A stretch of 64,000 bases of DNA from Peribacillus frigoritolerans (GCF_040250305.1 NZ_CP158190.1:1644001-1708000); one strand, 5' to 3'. Counted from the first letter of the stretch, positions 27,209-36,434 are shown. A program made the numbers and translations. Notes: generated by a model from the letters alone, not told the origin.

Positions 27209-27634
27209 ATGAGAAAGTTGATATTGGCTCTAACAGTGTTGATGGCAGCTTCGGGTTGTGGGAAGAAAATACCGGAACCTGAAAATTCAGGAGTAGCCAT
27301 GCAGGGTGTTTCTACACTTAAAGCTGCCACCACTGTATCGAGCATCCGAAATTCAGATGAGGACTTTAGGGTAAAAACTTTTGTAAAAGGCAACTCTGTC
27401 TATGTAGAGTGCTACTTGAAAAACTATGGTTTTTCTGAATCAAATCCAGAACAGTTGGCAACTGTGTCCGTATTTATTGATAATCAAAAGAAAGTCGATA
27501 TGAAAACGGCAGCATTTATCTTAAAGGAAGTCCCGAATGGCAAGCATAAAATTAAGCTGGAGATTTTGAATGGTTCAGGAGAAAAAACAGGGCTGCAAAA
27601 AGAGATTGAGGTACATATCACTTCCTCGATTTAA
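27209..27634 (+). CDS. Putative lipoprotein, unrecognised
   Basis: A 141-aa exported protein. The signal peptide has a lipobox AASGC with the acceptor Cys at 17; the mature part is mostly beta-strand in pattern and ends in a stretch typical of a small immunoglobulin-like domain (VPNGKHKIKLEILNGSG). No name comes to mind, and I know of no equivalent between ylbE and ylbF in B. subtilis. AAAGGGGGA precedes the ATG. It may be cotranscribed with ylbDE (60-bp gap) and ylbF. Confidence 0.78.
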   Translation: MRKLILALTVLMAASGCGKKIPEPENSGVAMQGVSTLKAATTVSSIRNSDEDFRVKTFVKGNSVYVECYLKNYGFSESNPEQLATVSVFIDNQKKVDMKTAAFILKEVPNGKHKIKLEILNGSGEKTGLQKEIEVHITSSI

Positions 27635-27694
27635 TCAAACCATTAGCATCTAAAAGGGAGAAATGGTAAAATGGTTGTGGAGGTGAGCTTGTTA

Positions 27695-28144
27695 ATGCTT
27701 GCTACTATGGAAATCATCGACATTTTACAACAGGCTGATGGATTAGCTGAAATGATCCTTCATTCTGAAATAGGGGAAGAATACCTCCTTAGTTTATATA
27801 AATTACAAAGCGACAAAGAGGCCCAGCGGAAAATTTCCAAGTTTACTTCGCTAAAGGATCTATTTGAAGATGTTCAAAGGTTCGGTAAATATCATCCGGA
27901 TTATAAACGCATCAATTTAGAAACCAGGCAAGCAAAACGAGACATGGATATGCACCCTGCCGTTGCTGAGTTTAAGCGGGCTGAGACCGAATTGCAATCC
28001 GTTCTTGATGAAATAAGCGGAAGGATTGGCCGAGCGGTTTCTGAACAAGTCAAAACTCCAGCGGGGAATCCATTTTTTGTTTCATCCGGTGGATGTTCAA
28101 CGGGAAGCTGCGGAACCGGCGGAAGCTGCGGCTGCTCTGCTTAA
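27695..28144 (+). CDS. ylbF: RicF (YlbF), regulator of mRNA processing
   Basis: A 149-aa member of the YlbF/YmcA family. In B. subtilis RicF forms the RicAFT complex with YmcA and YaaT, which carries two [4Fe-4S] clusters and directs RNase Y cleavage; it affects competence, biofilm and sporulation. Helical domain to about residue 125, then a Cys-Gly-rich tail with five cysteines (GGCSTGSCGTGGSCGC) that is a plausible cluster ligand set. I chose the ATG at 27695 (MLATMEIID) because it gives the B. subtilis length exactly; a TTG two codons upstream is also possible. Confidence 0.93.
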   Translation: MLATMEIIDILQQADGLAEMILHSEIGEEYLLSLYKLQSDKEAQRKISKFTSLKDLFEDVQRFGKYHPDYKRINLETRQAKRDMDMHPAVAEFKRAETELQSVLDEISGRIGRAVSEQVKTPAGNPFFVSSGGCSTGSCGTGGSCGCSA

Positions 28145-28186
28145 GGTAATGGCCAGATTGTGAACAATAGGCCGGTATATTGAATG

Positions 28187-28227
28187 CAGCCATCGAAATT
28201 CGACATTACTACGGAGTTCGGTGGCTG
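28187..28227. other. Hairpin downstream of ylbF
   Basis: CAGCCATCGAA (28187-28197) pairs with TTCGGTGGCTG (28217-28227), 11 bp with one G.T pair and a 19-base loop. No T run follows on the plus strand. It may mark the 3' end of ylbF or of the opposing gene. Confidence 0.4.
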
Positions 28228-28312
28228 TGTCATGTAAGGAACCTACGTCGAGACTTCGGTCAATGAACCGATGCATGTATAAAGATTATATTCCGGATAC
28301 GTGATGAAGCGA

Positions 28313-28636
28313 TTAACTGCGATATAAAATACAATCCGGACATAGGTTGCCGCAGCAAAACATCTTTTGCTGCGGCACATAAAAACGATGCCGGAATACA
28401 TATAAATGTTCTTCCTGCCGTACGAAGATGGTTTCACAATGAAGCTGCTTGCCGCGCATGGAAAGGCTTGCGGCTTTTTTTATTAAAAAAGAAAGCTTAC
28501 TATTATCATTTTGAGCCGGATGGTAATGGATATATAAAAATGGTATACCTGTGATCTTTTTTATCGAAGCTTGGGTAATTTCATCATTATCTAATAGATG
28601 AACAATAAATTGATGCCAAATTTGGTTTAAATCCAT
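28313..28636 (-). CDS. Cysteine-rich small protein, unrecognised
   Basis: A 107-aa soluble protein. The N-terminal part is helical, the middle is strand-rich (IPFLYIHYHP, FRHRFYVP), and the C-terminus has CCGNLCPDC, a cluster of four cysteines that could bind a metal. I do not know the family. GGGAG lies 11 nt before the ATG. Codon use looks ordinary for the region. It is located between ylbF and ylbG on the opposite strand. A perfect 12-bp inverted repeat sits over the cysteine codons. Confidence 0.68.
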   Translation of the reverse strand: MDLNQIWHQFIVHLLDNDEITQASIKKITGIPFLYIHYHPAQNDNSKLSFLIKKAASLSMRGKQLHCETIFVRQEEHLYVFRHRFYVPQQKMFCCGNLCPDCILYRS

Positions 28637-28773
28637 CGTTTGTTACGCTCCCTTCACAGTGTATATATTCATAATAGTGAGAGAATTTCGTTTATAATCT
28701 TTTTTCTTGGTTGAAAGTAAAGATTCTGCTATGCTACACTTAGTTAAAACCTTTATAAAAGGGAGTTATTGAT

Positions 28774-29049
28774 ATGCTTGGAGCGAGACAGGGAATCATC
28801 GTCTATTTACATACATTAAAACAAGCCAAAATGCTTAGGAAATTTGGAAATATCCATTATGTTTCTAAAAAGTTGAAATATGTGGTGCTTTATACGAATA
28901 TGGATGAAGTGGAACCACTAGTGGAAAAGCTGAATAATTATTCGTTCGTTAAAAAAGTGGACCTTTCTTACAAGCCTTTTTTGAAGGTGGAGTTCGAAAA
29001 CTCCAAACCGGATAAAGCGAAAGAATATGATTATAAAATGGGAATTTAA
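28774..29049 (+). CDS. ylbG: YlbG, DUF2129/UPF0298 family
   Basis: A 91-aa small cytoplasmic protein of the UPF0298 (DUF2129) family, recognised by [21 protein letters not shown] and [11 protein letters not shown]. Function unknown. AAAGGGAG precedes the ATG. Own terminator follows. Confidence 0.92.
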   Translation: MLGARQGIIVYLHTLKQAKMLRKFGNIHYVSKKLKYVVLYTNMDEVEPLVEKLNNYSFVKKVDLSYKPFLKVEFENSKPDKAKEYDYKMGI

Positions 29050-29050
29050 A

Positions 29051-29081
29051 AAAAGCTGACTCATGCGGAGTCAGCTTTTTT
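29051..29081 (+). terminator. Terminator of ylbG
   Basis: AAAAGCTGACTC pairs with GAGTCAGCTTTT around a 5-base loop, then Ts. Convergent with the gene ending at 29099. Confidence 0.9.
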
Positions 29082-29098
29082 CAATTCAGGGGGATCAA

Positions 29099-29488
29099 TC
29101 AACCTAATGGGGGCAGATACCTATTCATTCGCAAAATGCCGATTAAGTGTTGGTAGTACAACTCGATTTCTGCGAAGAGCACCGAAGGTTTCACGTCGAT
29201 TTCAATAATCGGTCTATCCAGTTCCTCCGCCAAGTTCTCAAAAAGCTCATAGCGTTTGTTTTTTGTCTCATGAGGGTTAGGTATACCTTCACGGCAAATG
29301 TAAAGCGGCTGGAATTTCCCGGGATCTGTGGGCTGCATGACGATCACCAATGACGTGACCTTTTTATCATTTATAGTAGTATGCATGGCCATAAGTCTTG
29401 CAACTCGATGTTTCTGATTGCGTCCTACTTCCAGCAACTCATATATATCGGAATATCCTTGTCCAATTTCAATAAAACGTTGAATCAA
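29099..29488 (-). CDS. Conserved Bacillales protein, function unknown
   Basis: A 129-aa soluble protein, alternating strands and helices, with a conserved-looking RVARLMAMHTTI and PLYICREGIPNPHE. I associate it with an uncharacterised Bacillales family found beside ylbG/rsmD, but cannot give a function. The start is TTG with TAGGAGAGG upstream. It is convergent with ylbG and divergent from the 44-aa gene and rsmD. Confidence 0.75.
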   Translation of the reverse strand: MIQRFIEIGQGYSDIYELLEVGRNQKHRVARLMAMHTTINDKKVTSLVIVMQPTDPGKFQPLYICREGIPNPHETKNKRYELFENLAEELDRPIIEIDVKPSVLFAEIELYYQHLIGILRMNRYLPPLG

Positions 29489-29606
29489 TTAAACCTCTCC
29501 TAACTAACTTATTATTCATTACTTTATCATTATCCCTCATAAAAGAGAAGGACAACTTCATTGACGAAGCATGACAAAGACACTTAGATATCAGAGATTT
29601 AACAAT

Positions 29607-29634
29607 AAAAAAAGCCCTGCAAAAATATGCAGGG
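29607..29634 (-). terminator. Orphan minus-strand intrinsic terminator
   Basis: CCCTGC (29615-29620) and GCAGGG (29629-29634) form a stem; on the minus strand it is followed by CTTTTTTT. No minus-strand gene lies on its upstream side, so the transcript it would end is unknown. Confidence 0.5.
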
Positions 29635-29696
29635 TCCTTCTATGTCTAACTAAGGACCAGAAGGCAAAGGGAGAGGAGAAACCGGAGGAAGAGCTT

Positions 29697-29831
29697 ATGG
29701 GGAAACGTAAGCCTTCTCCGCGGTTGGCAACAACACCTAAAAAGGAATGTTGTTATTCACATTATTGCCAAAAACCACTTTATTATTCAAAATGTAAAAG
29801 ATTTATAAAAAGAATCCATGGACCGAAATGA
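29697..29831 (+). CDS. Small basic cysteine-containing protein, possible
   Basis: A 44-aa very basic peptide (11 Lys, 5 Arg) with four cysteines in the middle (ECCYSHYCQ, SKCKRF). GGAGG at 8 nt from the ATG at 29697 supports translation. I do not recognise it, and short length leaves room for chance. It lies 115 bp before rsmD on the same strand. Metal or nucleic-acid binding would be guesswork. Confidence 0.4.
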   Translation: MGKRKPSPRLATTPKKECCYSHYCQKPLYYSKCKRFIKRIHGPK

Positions 29832-29946
29832 TACGTTGATTTTCATCTTGGAAATGAAGCCAAATGGGTTTAAATATTGGCTAGCTTTTTCTAATATGTT
29901 AGGATAGGAAAGTAACAGAAATTTGTCATAAAATGTGGTGAGGATT

Positions 29947-30522
29947 ATGAGGGTCGTTTCCGGAATTTGCAAAGGAAGACCACTTAAGGCTGTACCGGGT
30001 ACAGGAACCCGGCCGACTACTGATAAAGTCAAGGAATCCATTTTCAATATGATTGGTCCTTATTTCGAAGGAGGGCTGGTCCTCGACTTGTTTGCCGGGA
30101 GCGGTGGACTGGGAATTGAAGCGTTAAGCAGAGGCATGGATAAAGCCATATTTGTCGACCGGGATTTTAAAGCAAATCAAACGGTTAAGGCCAATTTGGA
30201 ACTATGCAAGTTTTCAGACCGTGCAGAAGTTTATAAAAATGATTCAGAGCGTGCACTGAAGGCTTTGGTGAAAAGGGAAATGACTTTTGAATTGATTTTT
30301 CTTGATCCACCTTATAAGAAACAAAAGCTAGTCGAGATTCTTGAAGAAATACATAAATACCGATTGCTGAACGATATGGGATACATTGTTTGTGAGCATG
30401 GCCATGATGTTACATTGCCAGAAAAAGTTGGTGACTTTACCGTTAAGAGAAAAGAAGTTTATGGCGTCATTGCCGTTACGATTTATCAATGGGGAAACGT
30501 ACACGAACAGGGGGAACTATGA
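29947..30522 (+). CDS. rsmD: 16S rRNA (guanine(966)-N(2))-methyltransferase
   Basis: Methylates G966 of 16S rRNA in the assembling small subunit using S-adenosylmethionine. It is 191 aa. The SAM-binding motif LDLFAGSGGLGIEALSRG is at about 47-64 and the N2-amino methylase motif DPPY is near 123. The start chosen is ATG 29947 (MRVVSG), which matches the known N-terminus; a GTG four codons upstream is a poorer choice. The stop codon touches the coaD start, an rsmD-coaD operon as in most Firmicutes. Confidence 0.96.
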   Translation: MRVVSGICKGRPLKAVPGTGTRPTTDKVKESIFNMIGPYFEGGLVLDLFAGSGGLGIEALSRGMDKAIFVDRDFKANQTVKANLELCKFSDRAEVYKNDSERALKALVKREMTFELIFLDPPYKKQKLVEILEEIHKYRLLNDMGYIVCEHGHDVTLPEKVGDFTVKRKEVYGVIAVTIYQWGNVHEQGEL

Positions 30523-31013
<491 letters not shown>

Positions 31014-31014
<1 letters not shown>

Positions 31015-31053
31015 AAAAAAAGAGCATTGCCTACGCGCAATGCTCTTTTTTTC
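31014..31053. terminator. Bidirectional terminator between coaD and ylbJ
   Basis: AGAGCATTGC (31021-31030) with GCAATGCTCT (31037-31046), flanked by seven As and seven Ts. Confidence 0.93.
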
Positions 31054-31057
31054 GGTT

Positions 31058-32275
31058 TTAAGAAAGGCCTTTGAATAGCCTTTTGGTAAATATGATGATA
31101 TATAGGATCAAAAACAAGAGTGTTAGAATGGGGCCGAAATCAAGCATGTTCTGATATAGGGAATTCGCGTGTTCACCGGATCCGCTGACTGGGAATGCGT
31201 TTAACGGGCTGCCGCTGTACATATTGCCTTTATAGAATGGTTCCCAAAGCAAGATTGTAATAATGGATGCCAGAAGGCCATGTGCTATCCTAGCCAGAAA
31301 AAAGGGAGTGAAACGAATGTCTGTTGCGGCAATGATGCTGGCAACTTGCGCTTGAATGCTGAAACCGTTGAAAGCTAAGATGAAACTTGTCATCACAGTT
31401 TGCTGAAAGAGTGTCGCATCTTCGACCGTACTGGTTAATTTTGAACCAAGGGTCATTTCAAACATGCCTGATATGAAGGGGAGGCTTAAGGAATCCGGGA
31501 AATTAAAAATATGTAAAATTCCTCCGACCCACGATGCTAGCAATCCGGTAATGTTCATATGAAATAAAAGCTTGTTCACCACCGAAAAGAGAATGATGAA
31601 CCCCCCGATCATTAATAGGGTTTGGATGGATGAGAGTACCGCATCTCCGAGTAAACTGCCAAATGGTCTTGTTTCTTTTATTCTGGTTCGATGCATTTGG
31701 CTAAAAGCTTGTCTTATGGAGGGGAGCTTGGTCATTACTTTAGTATGGGATTTTTCTTCTTTCCAACGGTAAAAACGCATGATGATGCCTACACAAAAAT
31801 TTCCTAGGTAGTGGGAAAGTGCAAGGATGATCCCTAAATGAGGATTGTGGAAAAACCCGACGGCAACGGCAACGAACAGGAACAATGGATTAGATGAATT
31901 AGTAAAACAAACGAGTCTTTCAGCTTCAATGCGGGTCAATTGTTCTTCCTGACGAAGCCTCACAGTGTATTTCGCTCCAGCTGGAAATCCTGATGCAAGT
32001 CCCATCGCCCAAACGAAACCGCCCACTCCTGGTACACGGAATAAAGGGCGCATAAATGGTTCGAGCATGACGCCAATGAACCTGACAACCCCAAAACTGA
32101 TTAATAACTCCGAGAAAATCAAGAAAGGTAGAAGCGAAGGGAACACAATTGTCCACCAAATATTGAGTCCGCCTTTGGAAGCTTCAAAGGATTCTTGGGG
32201 GAAGATGATCAAGCCAACTGCCATCATCGTGACGGAGGTAGCTAACAGTACTGTTTTAGATTTTGATTTTAGCAA
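31058..32275 (-). CDS. ylbJ: Sporulation integral membrane protein YlbJ
   Basis: A 405-aa membrane protein with about nine to ten helices and internal repeats of the Gate (nucleoside recognition) type, seen as LASGFPAGAKYTVRLRQEEQ. YlbJ is a sigma E-dependent protein needed for heat-resistant spores in B. subtilis; transport substrate unknown. The start is TTG with AGAGGAGG upstream, spacer 7. Monocistronic, convergent with coaD, divergent from ylbK. Confidence 0.93.
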   Translation of the reverse strand: MLKSKSKTVLLATSVTMMAVGLIIFPQESFEASKGGLNIWWTIVFPSLLPFLIFSELLISFGVVRFIGVMLEPFMRPLFRVPGVGGFVWAMGLASGFPAGAKYTVRLRQEEQLTRIEAERLVCFTNSSNPLFLFVAVAVGFFHNPHLGIILALSHYLGNFCVGIIMRFYRWKEEKSHTKVMTKLPSIRQAFSQMHRTRIKETRPFGSLLGDAVLSSIQTLLMIGGFIILFSVVNKLLFHMNITGLLASWVGGILHIFNFPDSLSLPFISGMFEMTLGSKLTSTVEDATLFQQTVMTSFILAFNGFSIQAQVASIIAATDIRFTPFFLARIAHGLLASIITILLWEPFYKGNMYSGSPLNAFPVSGSGEHANSLYQNMLDFGPILTLLFLILYIIIFTKRLFKGLS

Positions 32276-32583
32276 AATTCAGCCTCCTCTTGAAGGTTAC
32301 TAAATAAGGGCAGTTCGTTTCGTATATAATAAAATATGAACTTCCTTTTCTCGAAAAGTAAGCGCATGATGAAATGTGGATTGTTCCGACATTATAAATG
32401 AGGATGAGCCTCACGGTGGAATTTCAATGAAACCCTGCACTTTATTGGCTGGCATAGTTTATATCTGCCATGCTTGTTTCACTGTCAATATAAATAATAT
32501 GCTTCTATAAATCCGTTTAAGACCATAACTTTGAATGAGTGTTATTTCAATATTTTGAACTAGTTATAGCGGGAGGGATATCT
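32276..32583. other. Intergenic region between ylbJ and ylbK
   Basis: About 308 bp between divergent genes. I see no gene. It must hold the ylbJ (probably sigma E) and ylbK promoters but no site stands out. Confidence 0.4.
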
Positions 32584-33381
32584 TTGTCGAAACCAAAAGT
32601 CGGGCTTGCACTTGGATCAGGAGGAGCTAGGGGGTTTGCACATATTGGCGTGATAAAGGTATTACAGCAAGAAGGCATTCCGATAGATATGATTGCTGGA
32701 AGCAGCATGGGAGCTATGGTTGCAGCCTTTTATGGAGCGGGTTCGGATATCGAGAGGCTGTATAAGTTGTCCCGTGCATTTAAGCGAAAGTATTATTTAG
32801 ACTTCACCATACCTAAAATGGGCTTCATTTCGGGTAAACGAACAAAGGATTTAATCAGGGTATTTACATATGGCAAGAAATTTGAAGAACTTGATATTCC
32901 TGTGGCGGTGGTAGCCACTGATATAAAAACGGGGGAAAAAGTCATTTTTCAGGAAGGTCCCATCGCACCCGCTGTAAGGGCAAGCATTTCCATTCCTGGC
33001 ATTTTCATTCCCGAAAAAATCGGAAACAGACTGCTTGTTGATGGCGGCGTTGTTGACAGGGTTCCTGTTTCAGTCGTGAAGGATATGGGAGCAGACATCA
33101 TAATTGGTGTGGATGTAGCCCACGTGAAACAGGATATGGAGATAAACTCCATCTATGATGTCATCATGCAAAGCCTCGATATCCTGCAAATGGAACTGGT
33201 TAAAAGCAGGGAGTTTGCTTCAGACGTCATGATACGCCCCAGGGTTGAGAAATACAGCTCTAAATCATTTACAAACGTTCAGGAAATAATTAGTATTGGA
33301 GAAGAAGCTGCAAGAGGAAAGATAGATCAAATTAAGCAGAGCATTGTTACTTGGAAGGAGTCCTTTGAAGATGAGCCGTAA
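32584..33381 (+). CDS. ylbK: Patatin-like phospholipase YlbK
   Basis: Predicted serine lipid acyl hydrolase of the patatin/RssA family, 265 aa, cytoplasmic. The oxyanion hole is GSGGARG (near 13-19), the nucleophile is in GSSMG (about 43-47), and the catalytic Asp is in DGGVVD (about 158). Substrate unknown. The start is TTG at 32584 behind GGGAGGG; an ATG upstream has no site. The 3' end overlaps ylbL by 11 bp, so both are coupled. Confidence 0.93.
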   Translation: MSKPKVGLALGSGGARGFAHIGVIKVLQQEGIPIDMIAGSSMGAMVAAFYGAGSDIERLYKLSRAFKRKYYLDFTIPKMGFISGKRTKDLIRVFTYGKKFEELDIPVAVVATDIKTGEKVIFQEGPIAPAVRASISIPGIFIPEKIGNRLLVDGGVVDRVPVSVVKDMGADIIIGVDVAHVKQDMEINSIYDVIMQSLDILQMELVKSREFASDVMIRPRVEKYSSKSFTNVQEIISIGEEAARGKIDQIKQSIVTWKESFEDEP

Positions 33382-34396
33382 AATGTATGTACGCACTTTC
33401 CTGGTGGTGGCTATACTTCTCATAGCATCAGCCCTTTATTCCCTACCTTTTTATGTATCAAAACCAGGAATGGCTAAAGAATTGGAGCCAATCATTGAGG
33501 TATCCGGAGGAGATGAAGCAAAAGGAAGCTTTATGTTAACCACTGTAAGGATGGGCCGGGCGAATATATATTCCTACATGCTGGCGAAATGGAGCAAATA
33601 TCAGGAGCTTTATCCGGAAACCTCCATTCGAAGCGAAGATGAAACGGATGAAGAATATAATATCAGGCAGCTGCACTTAATGGATGGTTCTAAAAATAAT
33701 GCCATTCAGATCGCATATGAAAAAGCAGGGAAAGAAGTGGATTACGAGTACCTGGGTGTATATGTTTTGGACGTGCTAAAAGGAATGCCTGCAGCTAAAG
33801 AGCTGAAAGCGGGCGATCAAATCATTCAGGTCGATGACGTTAAATTCAAGTCTGCACAGGAATTCATGGACTACATTAACGGAAAAAAGGCTGGAGATGA
33901 AGTGAAAATAGTGTATAAGCGGGAAGAGACGGAGAAAACGGCCGTTCTTTCATTGCAGCCTTTTAAAAATGACCCAAATAGGGTCGGAATAGGCATTTCG
34001 CTGGATGACAATCGAAAAGTGACCACAATACCGGCGATTGCCATAGATTCAGAACAAATAGGCGGTCCTTCAGCTGGTTTAATGTTTTCATTGGAGATTT
34101 ATAATCAATTAACAAAAGGCGATCTTACAAGTGGCTATGACATAGCGGGTACAGGAACGATGTCTGATGATGGGACAGTCGGTCCAATTGGCGGAATTCA
34201 ACAGAAAATAGTTGCAGCCGATAAATCTGGAGCGGAAATATTCTTTGCCCCAAATGAAAACGGAGCAGCAGGTTCGAATTATGAAGATGCACTCATTGCA
34301 GCAAAGGATATCGACACGGACATGAAGATCGTACCGGTTGACAACTTTGATGATGCAATAGCCTATTTAGCGAAGCTGAAAGGAAAGGAAAAATGA
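33371..34396 (+). CDS. ylbL: PDZ-Lon type membrane protease YlbL
   Basis: Membrane-anchored serine protease, 341 aa. N-terminal membrane helix (about 8-28), a PDZ domain (about 125-205) and a Lon-like (S16) catalytic domain with the Ser-Lys dyad at S234 (GGPSAGL) and K279 (GIQQKIVAA), the same numbering as in B. subtilis. There YlbL and CtpA degrade the division inhibitor YneA so that cells recover from DNA damage. The start is ATG 33371 with AAGGAG upstream, inside the last codons of ylbK. It ends at a strong terminator. Confidence 0.95.
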   Translation: MSRKMYVRTFLVVAILLIASALYSLPFYVSKPGMAKELEPIIEVSGGDEAKGSFMLTTVRMGRANIYSYMLAKWSKYQELYPETSIRSEDETDEEYNIRQLHLMDGSKNNAIQIAYEKAGKEVDYEYLGVYVLDVLKGMPAAKELKAGDQIIQVDDVKFKSAQEFMDYINGKKAGDEVKIVYKREETEKTAVLSLQPFKNDPNRVGIGISLDDNRKVTTIPAIAIDSEQIGGPSAGLMFSLEIYNQLTKGDLTSGYDIAGTGTMSDDGTVGPIGGIQQKIVAADKSGAEIFFAPNENGAAGSNYEDALIAAKDIDTDMKIVPVDNFDDAIAYLAKLKGKEK

Positions 34397-34436
34397 AAAA
34401 AAGCGCAGGCAGTCATCTACTGTTTGCGCTTTTTTG
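34396..34436. terminator. Bidirectional terminator between ylbL and tmcAL
   Basis: AAAAAAGCGCA pairs with TGCGCTTTTTT, with a further GCAG/CTGT pairing inside. Confidence 0.85.
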
Positions 34437-34487
34437 ATGATTGGATTTTTACTCTTAAAGATGGACGGGCCAAGCTTAAACCATTCT

Positions 34488-35693
34488 TCATTTGAAAATG
34501 ATGGGAGATTCAAATTCCCGTTTCATCAAGGCAGCCTGATACGGTTCGGACAAGCCGAGTGCATACACCTGTGCCGCTCGTAAGTCCGTATCGATGTCCT
34601 GCTTCTGATAGGACGAAAGTTTAGAGATGAGCGGGAGGGGTAAGCCTTTTTTGACAGTGCGAAGATATTCTTGTCCCCGGCCATTCATGCCAAGAAGTCT
34701 TATATAGGCTGGTTGATCATTGTGAATCATCTGTTCCTTTAATGTATGGGTCAATATGTGGACGCACATCCGCTGTAGTCGTGTCCATGTGTAGCGTTTT
34801 GTCTTCAAATCTGCCATGAATCCAGAAAAGCTCGAAGATTGTTTGGCCATCTCCTTTATTCGGTGTTCTATGCCTTCCTCGATTTCGTATATTCCTGCCA
34901 ATTCGTTTAAAGAGGAAGAAAGGATTCGGTATTTCAACAGGGGCCAATACATTTCCCAGTCATGCAAGGCATGGTAGCGCGTTAAATATTGCTCAAGACC
35001 ATTCATTGTCGGCTGAGGAATATAACTGGAAACAGAATTTAATTCCCTGTGTTCATGGATGGCTTTACGTATCCCCGTTGCGCTGGCAATAGGGTCTTTG
35101 GACAATTTTGTTTCATGGTATCCGGCAGCGACCCTTTGAATCGTATAAGGGCGAATGTAGTAGCCATTTGATAGGGCAGCACTTACATACTCCTTTCCAA
35201 GAATATTATTTGGCTTCGTCAAATCCAATGCCGCATCATCATTGATGATCGATCGATAAGCCTGGGCAGCACTGGCCGGATAACTATTACCGGCATCCAT
35301 AGCCGATTTAATTGCAGCATCGAATGCAGCGGAATTATCCGAAAGAATTCTGTGGGCGGTGATGAATGGTTCAATTCGGCCATCTTCGCTTCCGAAGCAA
35401 AAGGAGTCACAGCCAAGGGATTCCAAAAGGGAAATAGATCCTTTTGCAAATATCTCCGCCTTCTGTGTCGCGAAAGCATAGGGAAGTTCAATGACAAGAT
35501 CTATGCCGCCATTCAAGGCCATTTCAGCACGGGTCCACTTGCTGACGATAGCGGGCTCGCCACGCTGTAAAAAGGGCCCGCTCATGACAGCGACCACAAC
35601 ATCTGCCCCTGTTTTTTCTCTACTTTCTCTTGCATGTAAAACATGTCCATTATGAAAAGGGTTATATTCGACTACTAAACCGCAAGCTTTCAT
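34488..35693 (-). CDS. tmcAL: tRNA(Met) cytidine acetate ligase
   Basis: Activates acetate with ATP and acetylates the wobble cytidine (C34) of elongator tRNA-Met (B. subtilis YlbM/TmcAL). It is 401 aa. The nucleotidyltransferase motif HNGH is in VEYNPFHNGHVLH (about 8-20), and a KTGADVVVAVMSG segment follows; the C-terminal half is helical. GAGGTGAT precedes the ATG. Convergent with ylbL and divergent from ylbN. Confidence 0.94.
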   Translation of the reverse strand: MKACGLVVEYNPFHNGHVLHARESREKTGADVVVAVMSGPFLQRGEPAIVSKWTRAEMALNGGIDLVIELPYAFATQKAEIFAKGSISLLESLGCDSFCFGSEDGRIEPFITAHRILSDNSAAFDAAIKSAMDAGNSYPASAAQAYRSIINDDAALDLTKPNNILGKEYVSAALSNGYYIRPYTIQRVAAGYHETKLSKDPIASATGIRKAIHEHRELNSVSSYIPQPTMNGLEQYLTRYHALHDWEMYWPLLKYRILSSSLNELAGIYEIEEGIEHRIKEMAKQSSSFSGFMADLKTKRYTWTRLQRMCVHILTHTLKEQMIHNDQPAYIRLLGMNGRGQEYLRTVKKGLPLPLISKLSSYQKQDIDTDLRAAQVYALGLSEPYQAALMKREFESPIIFK

Positions 35694-35855
35694 TCGATCA
35701 CCTCAGAGAAAAACTTTGTATTTTATCAACTTAGTGCTAAAATAGTATTTCAAGTAAAATTACTATAAGTAATCGTCCGGATTTTTTTGTTTGTAATGTT
35801 TCTTAAACCTAGACAATCAGTTAGGATGACTACATTATAGTGTAAAGAAAAAATA

Positions 35856-35884
35856 TTGACAAACTTATAATTGAAAGCTATAAT
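35856..35884 (+). promoter_or_regulatory. Consensus sigma A promoter of ylbN-rpmF
   Basis: TTGACA at 35856-35861 and TATAAT at 35879-35884, both perfect hexamers, with the optimal 17-bp spacer. It lies 28 bp before the ylbN start codon and would drive the rpmF ribosomal protein gene at a high level. Confidence 0.85.
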
Positions 35885-35912
35885 TATTTTTGTTGCCTTG
35901 AGGTGATTTCAA

Positions 35913-36434
35913 TTGAAATGGACGATTAGTCAACTTCAAAAAATTCGGGACAAAGATTTACGGTTTGATGAACTGGTGGATGTCTTGGACATTAGAGAAA
36001 GAGACCCGCAAATTCGCGATGTTTCTCCGATCAGAGTAGCAGGAAGAGCTGATATCAGCTCGACCGAGATTACTTTTCACTTGCATCTTTCAGGTGAATT
36101 AACATTACCTTGCTCCCGTACACTGGTAGACGTTAAATATCCGATTGATATTGATACAAAGGAAACCTTTCTTTTAAAGGCAGATGGCGCCGATTTCTAC
36201 GGAGACGATGTCACTGTTGTGGAAGGTGACGTTGTAGACTTAATACCGGTAATTAAAGAAAATTTATTGCTAGAAATTCCGATGCAGGTTTTTTGTGAGG
36301 ATGTCGATTCGAATGAAGCTGCTCCTCAATCCGGGAAAGACTGGGCTGTTATTTCTGAAGAGGAAAATGAGCATAAGGTTGATCCGAGATTTGCAAAGCT
36401 TGCCGACTTTTTTGACAACAATAAAGAATCTTGA
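35913..36434 (+). CDS. ylbN: YceD/DUF177 family protein YlbN
   Basis: A 173-aa cytoplasmic protein of the DUF177 (YceD) family, typically encoded next to rpmF and thought to act in 23S rRNA processing or ribosome assembly; this role is from studies on homologues. The core LPCSRTLVDVKYPIDI and acidic C-terminus are visible. The start is TTG with GAGGTGAT upstream. Separated from rpmF by 65 bp without a terminator. Confidence 0.92.
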   Translation: MKWTISQLQKIRDKDLRFDELVDVLDIRERDPQIRDVSPIRVAGRADISSTEITFHLHLSGELTLPCSRTLVDVKYPIDIDTKETFLLKADGADFYGDDVTVVEGDVVDLIPVIKENLLLEIPMQVFCEDVDSNEAAPQSGKDWAVISEEENEHKVDPRFAKLADFFDNNKES

